Below are positions 45,572 through 55,063 of a stretch of DNA of 64,000 nt, in pieces (position 1 is the stretch's first letter; each line of letters begins with the position of its first letter). The stretch is from Calothrix sp. NIES-4101 (GTDB lineage Bacteria; Cyanobacteriota; Cyanobacteriia; Cyanobacteriales; Nostocaceae): contig AP018280.1 of assembly GCA_004296455.1 (NCBI GenBank), positions 4,960,001 through 5,024,000 on the forward strand. Direction: 5' to 3'. Position numbers and translations under genes: made by a program. The notes below the pieces were generated by a model. It did not search any database. It was not told the origin of the DNA and saw only the letters and a list, made by a program, of their open reading frames with translations.

Positions 45572-47755
45572 CTAATGAGTTTTATTGACAAAATTACTAT
45601 TTTGGAAAAATGAATCACATTTATTTTCGATAACAACACAAATACTACTCAAGGCTTGTTGATAATTTTCCATATCTTCTTGCTCAAGGGAGATTTTGGC
45701 AGCCCTTTGTAAGTCAGCAACAGCTTGCATATGGTAATCGCGGGATTGTTTGCCTCCATATTGTGCTAACTCATAACGTACAATTCCCCGTCTTAGATAG
45801 ACTTTGGCTAGTTGCGAATTGATTCGCAAAGCTTGGTTAAAATCATTAATTGCTCGTCGATATTCTTGTTCAAATTCGCTGCTATACTGGGCAATCTGAT
45901 ACCACACCTGTCCGCGTTGAAAGTAAGCCTCAGCACGTGATGGGCTGAGATTCAGGGCTTGATTAAAGTCTTGAATTGCTTTTTGGTAATCACCTTGGGA
46001 TTCGCCACTATATTTAGCGATTTGGGCGCGAACAACTCCTCGACGAATTAATGCTTCGACTTCGCCCGGATTGAGGCGAACTGCATTGTTGAAATCTTCA
46101 ATCGCTTCTTTGTAATCTTTGTCGGGATCACTACTATATTCGGCTAGGATGAGACGAGTATTACCGCGACTCACATAAGCTTTGGTTTCATTGGGGTTGA
46201 TTTTGACGGCTTGGTTGTAGTCGGATAGGGCGGCATCGTACTGTTTGAGGTTGTAGTGGGCATTGCCTCGATTTACATAAGCCTTAGCATAGGTGGGAAA
46301 TTTCCGGATTGCTTGGGTAAATTTCTCGATCGCCTGTTCGTAATTTTTAATTTTGTAAGATGCGTGTCCTTGTTTGTAATATTCTTCAAAACTGAGCTTT
46401 TCGTCATCTTGCTGGGAATTAATCAGGGTTTGCGAATAAGTATTTTGAATCGTAAAAGTACGACTAGTAAACTTAATCATGAAATCCATATAGCCCAAAA
46501 TCCCAAAACCTAGCAGGCAAAATAAAACCGGGAGATATTGAATTTTTTTGACGCGGGGAGGTTTGTAATAGGGAATATTTAAAGGACTGCTGGCTCGTCG
46601 GTAATTGATGCGGTTGAAGGGTAGGTTCGGTTGGGGTATCCGAGGGCTGTGATTCTGCCGTCGGCGCTGAGGTATTTGTGTGTAAAGATGTTCTTTGGCA
46701 GCGATCGCTTGTTGGGAAGGAAATGGATCTCTTCCGCCCAAACGCAATTTCCGCTCGCACCAAGGGCAACTTTGAAGGTGATTGCTATGGCGGTGTTGGG
46801 GATTTGCTGTACAGGTAATTAAGGATTCTTCTGCTTCCGTCAGTGTCAGGAGCCAAGTGGCTGCACTGGGACGCATCAAGGGGTTGTTATTACCTTCCTC
46901 AAAACAGCGTAAAAATAATTCCTGCAAACCTGGGTGTAATGCTTCCCAAGGTGGAGCAATGGGGGTGGGAATATAGGGTACGCGATGCTTTTTACTGTAG
47001 GTAAAGTGTCCGGCAGCGATGCGGGCTTCATAGGGTGGCGGTTCTCCTGCCCCTTGATAGATGCCAGAAAAGGGATGAGTACCTTCCATTAATAGTTGGA
47101 AAATCAAGACTGACATCCCAAATAAATCGTGGGCGATGGCGCGATCGCATTCCGCAAATGTTTTATTTTGAAGTTCGGGGGGTGTAAATTCTGGCTTGCC
47201 AACGGGACAACGATAAACAAAACCCATTTCCGGATCACGAACTTGGAATGAGTCGGTGTCTACCAATGTCACTAGGGCTGTGTCACTGACTAAAATGTTC
47301 GATTCATTGACATCACCAACGCAGTAACCCCGTGCATGTAAGGCTGCAAAAGCAGCTGCGAGGTTGCGGGCTGTACGTAGTAAGTATTGATAGCTGAATA
47401 GGGGACAGTGTTGGCGGCGAGTTCTCGGATTGTAAAAATCAATGATGGGACGCATTCCCCGAATCCGGGGCATCAAAAAACCAACGGCGCGATCGCTACC
47501 ATCGCTAGCACGTAATATCTCCTGGGGCCAAGCAATGGAAATATGATCTAAGGCGGCTGTAGGGTTTTCTGGCGGATGTGCCAGCATAACTTTTAGTTTC
47601 CGGGCTTGTTCCTCTGTTGGTTTATGATAGATTTTTGCTACCAAATTTGTATCCGTAGGAACTGTATAAACACAGGCTTCACCACCGCGCCCTAAGCTGA
47701 CGGTGAGGCTGACTGTGAGATTTTGCTGGTTGGGAAGACAACGTAGTACCTGCAT
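45572..47755 (-). CDS. Atypical protein kinase with Cys/His cluster, membrane helix and TPRs (TerY-P triad)
   Basis: A 727-residue Ser/Thr-type kinase. The glycine-rich loop is SLGRGGEACVY (20-30) and the ATP-site lysine is likely Lys41. The catalytic loop reads GYCVGDVNESNIL, keeping Asp148 and Asn153 but not the HRD arginine; the DFG position is DTD (Asp166). After the kinase comes a zinc-knuckle-like Cys315/His321/His326/Cys330-x2-Cys333 cluster, a membrane helix (about 407-425), and about six TPRs (455-705). The GDVNESN kinase plus C-P-W-C cluster is typical of the kinase of TerY-P triads. It lies 81 bases after the PP2C gene, in one unit with the VWA gene. Confidence 0.8.
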   Translation of the reverse strand: MQVLRCLPNQQNLTVSLTVSLGRGGEACVYTVPTDTNLVAKIYHKPTEEQARKLKVMLAHPPENPTAALDHISIAWPQEILRASDGSDRAVGFLMPRIRGMRPIIDFYNPRTRRQHCPLFSYQYLLRTARNLAAAFAALHARGYCVGDVNESNILVSDTALVTLVDTDSFQVRDPEMGFVYRCPVGKPEFTPPELQNKTFAECDRAIAHDLFGMSVLIFQLLMEGTHPFSGIYQGAGEPPPYEARIAAGHFTYSKKHRVPYIPTPIAPPWEALHPGLQELFLRCFEEGNNNPLMRPSAATWLLTLTEAEESLITCTANPQHRHSNHLQSCPWCERKLRLGGRDPFPSQQAIAAKEHLYTQIPQRRRQNHSPRIPQPNLPFNRINYRRASSPLNIPYYKPPRVKKIQYLPVLFCLLGFGILGYMDFMIKFTSRTFTIQNTYSQTLINSQQDDEKLSFEEYYKQGHASYKIKNYEQAIEKFTQAIRKFPTYAKAYVNRGNAHYNLKQYDAALSDYNQAVKINPNETKAYVSRGNTRLILAEYSSDPDKDYKEAIEDFNNAVRLNPGEVEALIRRGVVRAQIAKYSGESQGDYQKAIQDFNQALNLSPSRAEAYFQRGQVWYQIAQYSSEFEQEYRRAINDFNQALRINSQLAKVYLRRGIVRYELAQYGGKQSRDYHMQAVADLQRAAKISLEQEDMENYQQALSSICVVIENKCDSFFQNSNFVNKTH

Positions 47756-47836
47756 GTAAAGGTTATCTTTAAGAAAAATAAAATTGGTTATTTTTTGGTA
47801 GTTTTGTCAAAATTCAACTGCGGTGAATATTGGCAA

Positions 47837-48628
47837 CTAGTCATGCAGTACAGCTAAGACGAGGGTTAAGTCATCATCGGTTCGTTGGGTAATTCGCTCC
47901 GATTTTAAAAATTTCACTAACTGTTCTTTAGCTACTGATTTGTCTTCGGCATCGGCAACAAAATCAAATAGGGGTAGAAAAAACGGTTTGTGAGGAGCAC
48001 CAACTGCCATATTTATCGCCAACATTTGTAACCCATCTGTCAGCAAGCCAATATTAACTATTGGTTGTCGCCATAGCCGTAACTGCGCTGTATCAATCGC
48101 GTCGTCGGAAGTGAGAAACGTGGTTTCGTTAATGTATTCGCCACTATCGGGCATGGTAAGTGCAATTAAGTTCCCCTGAAAATCCTTGGCGACTGCCACT
48201 CCATCGCCAATCTGCGCGACTGCTGCACCTTCAGGTGTCGCCACCATAATAATTAAAGTGGTTGCTAAATCAGTCAGTTGTCTACCACAAGCAACGGCTT
48301 CTTCCTCAACCGCTTTTTTGGCAGCTACCATTGCTGCTGTCAAAAGCGATCGCACAAAATCATCATCCGCTAGCCCATGTTTAGTCACATCCTGCATCGA
48401 GATATTTTCGATCGCAGTTTCTGTGGCTATCATCGCCCCCACTTTTCCTAAACTTGCTGAACCCGCACCATCAGCAACCGCAGCAACTAATATGTTATCC
48501 GGCAATACCTGCCAGTGATGGGCATCTTGACACAGTTGCTCGTTTTTGACATGGCTGGTACCACATACAGAAGCAGCGACAACCCGCCAATGAAGCAATT
48601 GTTTTGAGGTATTCATACAACTATTCAC
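47837..48628 (-). CDS. PP2C-type protein phosphatase (TerY-P triad)
   Basis: A PP2C-like phosphatase of 263 residues from the GTG at 48628, or 259 from the ATG at 48616. Metal-site residues are visible in NEQLCQDAHHWQVL, VAAVADGAGSASLGKVGA and GLLTDGLQ, and the C-terminal DDDLTLVLAVLHD is characteristic of the triad type. It would reverse phosphorylation by the adjacent kinase. It lies between the VWA gene (94 bases upstream) and the kinase gene. Confidence 0.83.
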   Translation of the reverse strand: MNSCMNTSKQLLHWRVVAASVCGTSHVKNEQLCQDAHHWQVLPDNILVAAVADGAGSASLGKVGAMIATETAIENISMQDVTKHGLADDDFVRSLLTAAMVAAKKAVEEEAVACGRQLTDLATTLIIMVATPEGAAVAQIGDGVAVAKDFQGNLIALTMPDSGEYINETTFLTSDDAIDTAQLRLWRQPIVNIGLLTDGLQMLAINMAVGAPHKPFFLPLFDFVADAEDKSVAKEQLVKFLKSERITQRTDDDLTLVLAVLHD

Positions 48629-48722
48629 TCACTGCTATGTAAGCATAAAATCGCTCTCTGGGAAACGACGACTGCGACAGAATTCCCAGCAAAAGCGATC
48701 ACATTCCATCCAATATTTAGGC

Positions 48723-49424
48723 TCAAACAGTTCCCCAACCAATGGGGGGTAGTGCTACTTGTTCGTCAACCTTGGAATGTGAAACGGCTGACATACTCGC
48801 GGATAACCACACAAACATCTCGACAAAATTTAAACCCTGAAGCTTTAGAGGTGTACGTACCGCTATTTGACTCAACCGAGTCATATTAGCATTTTCCACG
48901 CCGACTGTAAAAAAAGCAACACGTTTGTTGGCCTCATCTGTTTGTAACCGCGATGATGCCTGTTCGACAACATCTTCAAATTCTCCTTGGGGTTCACCAT
49001 CGGTAATCATAAAAACCCAAGGACGGTAGTAAGCAATCCCATTCGTGCGATATTGTGTCTTGCGATCGGCGATTAAATCCAGTGCTTTGTGAATACCCGC
49101 ACCCATATTTGTCAAGCCTTGGGCTGATAATACTGGTGGATTAAATTGGTCTGCCGTCACAAAATCTTGCACCACATTTATGCTACTATCAAAAGTAACA
49201 ATCGCAACTTCAACTCGTCTCGCTGCCAGTGTATTTTTCACTAATTCTTCTTTGAAACTTAGCAACCCCTCATTGAGAGCATTGATTGGCATACCTTGCA
49301 TTGAACCAGAAGTATCAAGTAATAGTACGCAAGGACAACGGGGTTCTGGGTTCTCCGCAAACTCCACAACTTCATCAAGTCTTAATGTATCGGGCATAAC
49401 TTGTTGTGTTATATTAACGTCCAA
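48723..49424 (-). CDS. TerY-like VWA-domain protein (TerY-P triad)
   Basis: A 233-residue von Willebrand factor A domain protein. The MIDAS metal site is complete: DTSGSMQGMPINALNEG (about 37-53), the Thr in AQGLTNMGAGIHKAL and the Asp in MITDGEPQGEFEDV. TerY proteins are the VWA members of the triad and are expected to be kinase substrates or adaptors. The start is TTG at 49424 with a gaaagga site upstream; the next Met is residue 10. It is the first gene of the unit VWA, PP2C, kinase. Confidence 0.83.
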   Translation of the reverse strand: MDVNITQQVMPDTLRLDEVVEFAENPEPRCPCVLLLDTSGSMQGMPINALNEGLLSFKEELVKNTLAARRVEVAIVTFDSSINVVQDFVTADQFNPPVLSAQGLTNMGAGIHKALDLIADRKTQYRTNGIAYYRPWVFMITDGEPQGEFEDVVEQASSRLQTDEANKRVAFFTVGVENANMTRLSQIAVRTPLKLQGLNFVEMFVWLSASMSAVSHSKVDEQVALPPIGWGTV

Positions 49425-49982
49425 AGTTCTCTTTTCCTTTCTCTAAAAGTATATATTTCAAAGCAGCGACGAGACTCTTAAAGATGATGTTTTGCTGTAG
49501 ATTATTTATTTATGCATTAATACCTACATTTTGAATAAAATCTCAACCAATAGGGTATTTCGTAAACAGGAATTTATCAGAGATTTGCATTATTTGTTGT
49601 AATCTACTTGGCAAAAGTACGAATAGCAAATCTACAATACAATAATATCTAAGCATTTGCCGCTCTTACTTTTTAAATTTTTCATGTAGAAGACTTATAT
49701 CTTTTATGAAAGGACAAAATCAGTTTGCCCTACTTAATTATTATATTCTGCGGTTGTAAATATTGAAAATTGATATCTTGACTATTGTCCGAGTCGATGA
49801 AATGTTGCTACGTAAAATGTAGCAACAAACCCACCATGTAGTTTTTATTGCCTGTAACATATATGCATGTCATTCTCTGAGATTGTCTTGGAGAATGATG
49901 TTAAAAATAGTAATTATGCCATATCGCTGATAGATGGAAATTACTGAGATTCGGCTTAGTTAACGGGAAAAACTCTAAAGAA
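49425..49982. other. Divergent region between the triad and the PatA-like gene
   Basis: 558 AT-rich bases with a dyad TGTTGCTAC-gtaaaat-GTAGCAACA (49803-49827). It must carry promoters for both directions. No gene was seen. Confidence 0.5.
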
Positions 49983-51410
49983 ATGAATATTTTTGGCACA
50001 TTTACCAGATTGCGTCCCCTGAGTTTATTACGACACTTATCTAGCTGTAGCGATCGCACATGCTTGCATGTCTCAAATAATTCAGTGTCTTGGCTAATAT
50101 ACTTAGAACAGGGGAAAATCACCTACGCTACCCATTCAGTAGAGGCGTTTGACCGATTAGAGAGACATTTGCGTTGTCGCAGCCATCAGTTACCCACTTT
50201 AAGCACCGATACACGTGTTCAGTTACGCTTAATGTTTGAGGCTGATGCTCCCAATTTATCGACTTTTCCCGAACAACCACCAGAATATCAAGCAATTTGC
50301 TGGTTAGTGAGTCAACGCCACATCAATCCCACTCAAGCAGCAATATTAATTCAGGAAATGGTTAAGGAAGTATTGGAATCATTTCTTTTAATTAATACAG
50401 GAAGTTACGAATTAATAAATATTGTAAATAAATTACCAGTTATTTGTCGGATTGATACAGAAAAAATATTAGAAATGAGTGTAGAGCAATTACGAAGTTG
50501 GCAATCACTAGCGCCACATATTTCTTCTCCTTACCAACGCCCGTATCTGCGAGTACAAACCAAAGCAAATCAACAGGGACTTGCAGAAATCCACCCAAAT
50601 TTCGCAGGATGGATGAAAGGTTTTAGTATCCGCCATCTAGCAGCAATTGTGAATCGAGATGAAGTAAAAATAGCGCGTAGCCTCTGTCAGTATATTTTAA
50701 ATGGAGAAATTGTCCTCCATGAACCCGACCCACCATTTGACCAATTACCTAAAACTGCTAACGAATTTACTGATAATGCCAATAGTCTAATCAACTACGC
50801 AAAGAGTCAATTTGCCCGCCCATTAGTCACAGCAGTTACGTCAAATGTCACTGAAAATGTCGCTGTTGCACGTAGTAACACTGGCATCGGAGTAGTCGAA
50901 GATTTTGTTGGCAGTCGTAGCAATCCCACACCAGCCCCAGTCGCCTATCGTCAAACCGAAAGCGATTTACAAACAACTTCTCAAACCCGCACCGAAACTG
51001 TAATCAATCCGCCTCCCACAACATCAAACATAGTAAGCGATCGCAAAACCTATAAAGTAGTTTCAGTTGATGATAGTCCTACTGTACTTAAGGAAATTAG
51101 TCGCTTCTTAGAACAGGAAAATTTTGCAGTTGTGGCAATTAATGATCCAGTCAAAGCAGTAATGTCAATAATTCGTAACAAACCCGACTTAATTTTACTG
51201 GACTTAAACATGGATGGTATCGATGGTTATGATTTGTGTAAAATTATTCGTAATAATTCCATGTTTAAGAAGACACCGATCATCATGGTGACAGGGAATA
51301 GAGGCTTAATCGACAAGGTAAAAGCTAGGTTGGTTGGGGCTTCTGGGTATCTAACTAAACCATTTACCCAAGCAGATTTACTGAAAATGGTGTTTATGCA
51401 TTTAACTTAA
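49983..51410 (+). CDS. PatA-like response regulator (PATAN domain plus receiver)
   Basis: A 475-residue regulator. The N-terminal PATAN-type domain (about 1-115) contains SWLIYLEQGKITYATHSVEA and a two-helix insertion. A helical middle region (about 120-260) is followed by a variable Ser/Thr/Asn-rich linker (about 260-355). The receiver domain (about 357-475) has the acidic pair VVSVDDSP, the phospho-acceptor Asp in LILLDLNMDGIDG, and the Lys in GYLTKPFTQ. PatA controls heterocyst patterning in Anabaena; paralogues regulate motility and taxis, so the specific role here is open. The ATG at 49983 follows 'ctctaaag'. Confidence 0.82.
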   Translation: MNIFGTFTRLRPLSLLRHLSSCSDRTCLHVSNNSVSWLIYLEQGKITYATHSVEAFDRLERHLRCRSHQLPTLSTDTRVQLRLMFEADAPNLSTFPEQPPEYQAICWLVSQRHINPTQAAILIQEMVKEVLESFLLINTGSYELINIVNKLPVICRIDTEKILEMSVEQLRSWQSLAPHISSPYQRPYLRVQTKANQQGLAEIHPNFAGWMKGFSIRHLAAIVNRDEVKIARSLCQYILNGEIVLHEPDPPFDQLPKTANEFTDNANSLINYAKSQFARPLVTAVTSNVTENVAVARSNTGIGVVEDFVGSRSNPTPAPVAYRQTESDLQTTSQTRTETVINPPPTTSNIVSDRKTYKVVSVDDSPTVLKEISRFLEQENFAVVAINDPVKAVMSIIRNKPDLILLDLNMDGIDGYDLCKIIRNNSMFKKTPIIMVTGNRGLIDKVKARLVGASGYLTKPFTQADLLKMVFMHLT

Positions 51411-51540
51411 AATTTACAATTGGGGAATCATCCTGCAATTATGTAACGAACAATAAAGTTTGAGATTGCTTTGTTTATTGGCACTGACTTACTTTCAGTA
51501 TTGTTAGCTGATATTATTTTCTGAGAAAAATTTACTTTTT

Positions 51541-52806
51541 ATGATGTCGAATCGTGAGTACGATTTATTGGTGCGTCGTGGCAAATTACTGGGACAGGTT
51601 GATGGCAAGTTAGTAGATATTGGCATCAAAAATAGACGCATTACGAAAATAGCTGATGAAATAGCCGATAATGCGGATGTGGAACTAGATGCAGAAGGTC
51701 GATTAGTTTCACCGCCATTTGTCGAATCCCACATACATTTAGATTCAGCCTTAACTGCGGGAGAACCACGTTGGAACCAAAGTGGGACATTATTTGAGGG
51801 GATTGAAATTTGGCGCGATCGCAAGCAAAATATTTCTATAGAAGATGTGAAAAAGCGAGCGAGCGCAACTCTCAAACAGCAAGCAGAACAAGGGATATTA
51901 TTTGTACGTTCCCATGCTGATGTTAGTGAATTGCAGTTAATAGCATTACAAGCTCTGCTAGAAGTGCGCGAAGAAGTCAAAAATTGGATGACACTGCAAG
52001 TTGTTGCCTTTCCCCAAGATGGAATTTACTCGCAACCGGGAAATTTAGCGCTTCTTGAACGAGCATTACAAATGGGTGCAGATGCAGTTGGAGGTATCCC
52101 CCACTATGAACTTACCCGCGAACATGGCGTAAATTCAGTTGAGCGCATCTTTGAATTAGCTGCACAGTATCACAAATTGATTGATATTCACTGTGACGAA
52201 ATTGACGACGAGCAATCCCGATTCCTCGAAGTTGTCGCCGCTTGTGCAATCGCGACAGGAATGGGTGCGAAAACCACAGCTAGTCATACAACAGCTTTTG
52301 CTTCTTATAATAATGCCTATGCTTTTAAATTAATGGGATTCTTGCAACGCGCCCAAATCAACTTTATTGCTAATCCCTTAATTAATATTACTCTGCAAGG
52401 ACGAGCCGATACCTATCCCAAACGTCGGGGTGTAACGCGAGTCAAAGAACTGTGGCAAAACGGCTTGAATGTAAGTTTTGGTCACGATTGCATCCAAGAC
52501 CCCTGGTATAGTTTGGGTAGTGGCAATATGCTTGATGTTGCTCATATGGGAGTACATGTTTGCCAAATGACAGGATTACCAGAAATAAATGCTTGTTATG
52601 AGATGGTGACAATTAATGCTGCGAAAACACTGCATCTTCATGATTACGGTGTGGAAGTAGGGAATACAGCATCGTTGTTGGTACTAGAGGAAAATAGTTG
52701 TTATGATGCAATCCGTCTACGTCGCAAACCCCGTTATGTAATTGCTCAAGGTAAACTATTAACTCATACGCAACCCGAAGTTACCGAATGGCTAGAGAAA
52801 ACGTAG
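51541..52806 (+). CDS. codA: Cytosine deaminase / related amidohydrolase
   Basis: A 421-residue metal-dependent amidohydrolase. The metal motif is PFVESHIHLDSALTAGEPRW, followed by NQSGTLFEGIEIWRDRKQ, nearly as in E. coli CodA, and further ligands are in DIHCDEIDDEQS, TTASHTTAF and SFGHDCIQDPWYSLG. CodA hydrolyses cytosine to uracil for pyrimidine salvage; some relatives act on isocytosine or N-hydroxylated bases, so exact specificity is open. Starts at ATG 51541 or the following codon's ATG 51544. A single gene with no obvious permease partner in the window. Confidence 0.85.
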   Translation: MMSNREYDLLVRRGKLLGQVDGKLVDIGIKNRRITKIADEIADNADVELDAEGRLVSPPFVESHIHLDSALTAGEPRWNQSGTLFEGIEIWRDRKQNISIEDVKKRASATLKQQAEQGILFVRSHADVSELQLIALQALLEVREEVKNWMTLQVVAFPQDGIYSQPGNLALLERALQMGADAVGGIPHYELTREHGVNSVERIFELAAQYHKLIDIHCDEIDDEQSRFLEVVAACAIATGMGAKTTASHTTAFASYNNAYAFKLMGFLQRAQINFIANPLINITLQGRADTYPKRRGVTRVKELWQNGLNVSFGHDCIQDPWYSLGSGNMLDVAHMGVHVCQMTGLPEINACYEMVTINAAKTLHLHDYGVEVGNTASLLVLEENSCYDAIRLRRKPRYVIAQGKLLTHTQPEVTEWLEKT

Positions 52807-52927
52807 ATAGATAACAGAGGAAATTCATCATTACTAACAGAGACTTGGCAGGGCAGCACCTTGCACTTCTCACTTCTCCTATGCAAGCTACTATATATAG
52901 AATTGTCCGCGTTTGGGAAATAGAAAT

Positions 52928-53224
52928 ATGAGAATTTGGTTTGCTTGTTTTTTATTACTATTTGTGTTGGCAGAATTATTCGATTGGGTAAAAGATTTTA
53001 CTTTGCCTTTACCGATATATATTTTGGGTGGTGCATTTTTAGCAGTTGTATCAAATTATGATAAATTAGTTGGCTCCTACCTCCATGATTCGTCTAATGT
53101 GATTTGTGATACCTTGCCCGAACAAGCACAATTAGATTCTTCGTTCTCTACTCATCAACAAGCCACCTTTTCAACATCACGTACACCAGAAAGCACTTTA
53201 CCGCAAGTTAATCATCAAAATTAA
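52928..53224 (+). CDS. Small hypothetical membrane protein
   Basis: A 98-residue protein from the ATG at 52928 (MRIWFACFLLLFVLAELFDW). Two hydrophobic helices (about 3-20 and 28-46) are followed by a soluble Ser/Thr/Gln-rich tail. I do not recognise the family; small two-helix proteins of this type occur widely in cyanobacteria. A TTG 15 bases earlier is also in frame. Confidence 0.6.
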   Translation: MRIWFACFLLLFVLAELFDWVKDFTLPLPIYILGGAFLAVVSNYDKLVGSYLHDSSNVICDTLPEQAQLDSSFSTHQQATFSTSRTPESTLPQVNHQN

Positions 53225-53351
53225 TCAATAAAAATTAACCATACTTCAATCATTTATGTGTAAAAGTAGGGTGCTGTTAGCCTAACCCACCATTCCCACT
53301 TCAATCGGGAACAGGCTATTAAATTCTCATTCCTATGGATAACGTCAAAAT

Positions 53352-53669
53352 TTAATCAATCTCTGGATGCCACAAGTATTTACGAAGATTGATTTTACCT
53401 TCAGTATTGAATTCTATACCCTCTTGCTCAAGCAGAACTTTTTGCGTATAGTCTCCTCCCTGACGTAAAGGGGAATAGGAAATCTCACCTTTGGCATTAA
53501 TGACTCGATGCCAAGGTACATCAGAACTAATATCTACACGATATAAAGCATACCCAACTAAACGTGCTTTTCCACTCAGATTTGCTTGTGTCGCAACTTG
53601 TCCGTAAGTTGCGACTGTACCAGCAGGTATTTGGCGCACAATCGCGTAGATGTTCTCGTAAGTAGACAT
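53352..53669 (-). CDS. Alkyltransferase-like (ATL) protein of the MGMT family
   Basis: A 105-residue protein of the O6-methylguanine-DNA methyltransferase C-terminal domain. The helix-turn-helix region GTVATYGQVATQANLSG and the VGYALYR segment are conserved, but the active-site PCHRV motif is replaced by PWHRVI with Trp53 in place of the acceptor Cys. That makes it an ATL protein: it can bind O6-alkylguanine and recruit nucleotide excision repair but cannot transfer the alkyl group. The ATG start is good. It is monocistronic, 72 bases from the TPR gene's stop on the same strand. Confidence 0.9.
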   Translation of the reverse strand: MSTYENIYAIVRQIPAGTVATYGQVATQANLSGKARLVGYALYRVDISSDVPWHRVINAKGEISYSPLRQGGDYTQKVLLEQEGIEFNTEGKINLRKYLWHPEID

Positions 53670-53741
53670 TTAGAGAGTGTTGAGTAAGTTGATTTAAGTT
53701 AAGTAAGAAGCATGAAGAAAGTTAAGATACTGACATTTTCG

Positions 53742-54635
53742 CTACGGTGAAGGCGTAACTGTAGGAGTAGGTGCTGTTACTACTTCCGTAGCAGCTTTGT
53801 TAATTTCGTCCTTGTAGCGTGCGGGGGCAAGAGCCGCAGCATTAGCAAATAGAGGTTTCGCTTCATCGATTTTACCTTGCTCTTTGAGAACTAGTGCTTT
53901 TGCCAAAATTGGGCGAAAGTCCTTTGGATCAGTTTTACTGGCTTTTTCGTATAATTCAAAAGCCTTTCCATAGCGTTTTTGGTTAGCATGGATATTACCT
54001 AATAAAACCTGAACATCAATAGTATCGACACTACCAGGTTCAATTTTATTTGCCTGGGGCGCTTTCGCCAGGGTGTCTTCGAGTAAACCGATCGCAGCTT
54101 CTGGGCGTTTTTGGTTCATTAATAGTGATACCATTGCTTGTATAGCCTTCGTATCCCCAGGTCGAGTTTCTAAGACAGTACGCAAATTCTGTGCTGCACC
54201 TTCGCGATCGCCGATCGATTCTTTTAACTGTGCTAGTAAAACGGCTTGTTCCGTATCTTGAGGATTTAGTTTAACCAGGCGTTCAAGTGGCTCGAGTACA
54301 GGTTTAAAATCATCAGCTACAAGTTTGGTTTCGTTTCGTTTTAAAGCCAATAAATTTAGTCTTGCCTTTACTAAACCTTTAAGTATGTTTTGATTATCAG
54401 AGTCTTTCTGTAAAACTTGTTCGTAACCTCTTACTTCGTCTTCCAGTTTCGCCTTGATTTCATTAGGATTTGACGAATCGCGTCCACCAGAACTATTGGG
54501 GTTATTGGTGACAGAACGACCAGTATTATTACTTAATGCTTGCATGATAATGGGAGCAGCAGAAACTCCTACAAGTAAAAGAGCCGCCAGCACTAATATG
54601 ACTCTTACAATCCAGCGATTTCCCGATTCAGACAC
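53742..54635 (-). CDS. Membrane-anchored TPR protein
   Basis: A 297-residue protein from the GTG at 54635, chosen because an AAGGAAGG site lies 5-6 bases upstream; a TTG 24 bases earlier is in frame. One N-terminal membrane helix (about 9-30, VRVILVLAALLLVGVSAAPI) is followed by an Asn/Ser-rich stretch and about six TPRs (about 60-280), for example QAVLLAQLKESIGDREGAAQ and QVLLGNIHANQKRYGKAFEL. It is probably a scaffold facing the lumen or periplasm. No enzymatic domain is visible. Confidence 0.75.
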   Translation of the reverse strand: MSESGNRWIVRVILVLAALLLVGVSAAPIIMQALSNNTGRSVTNNPNSSGGRDSSNPNEIKAKLEDEVRGYEQVLQKDSDNQNILKGLVKARLNLLALKRNETKLVADDFKPVLEPLERLVKLNPQDTEQAVLLAQLKESIGDREGAAQNLRTVLETRPGDTKAIQAMVSLLMNQKRPEAAIGLLEDTLAKAPQANKIEPGSVDTIDVQVLLGNIHANQKRYGKAFELYEKASKTDPKDFRPILAKALVLKEQGKIDEAKPLFANAAALAPARYKDEINKAATEVVTAPTPTVTPSP

Positions 54636-54659
54636 AAGACCTTCCTTTAGTATTAACAA

Positions 54660-55063
54660 GTTAATGAGACTATGTTGACAAACAATCGAAAAAATTAAAA
54701 ATTTGAAAAACTTTGCGGAATGCTACAAAATCACCGTGAACTGTATAACAAATACAAACATACCCTGTAAAAATGAATGACAACTTTAGGAGGAACCGTC
54801 AGAATTGTAACTGTGGTATGCTTCCGAAACCAGTCTCAAGGCGATAAATTACACATTTTAGTGTAAGTGCGCCAAATCTAAGCTAGTATCGCATGTGGGT
54901 TTAACCCCATTTAAGATACTCATATCGCGTCTTCAGTATCACATGGGGTACGCTGGAATGGTGCTTGGGAAAGAATTATACTTTCACCAATCGCACAAAC
55001 GCTCTTTCCAGTTTCCTTTATTAAATCCCACAATGGGATGTGTCTCCGCCGCAAGGAGTTGTT
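54660..55063. other. Divergent intergenic region
   Basis: About 400 bases between the TPR gene and the next gene, including the aaggag ribosome site at about 55054. A short plus-strand frame (54895-55092) is not supported. Nothing else was recognised. Confidence 0.45.
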
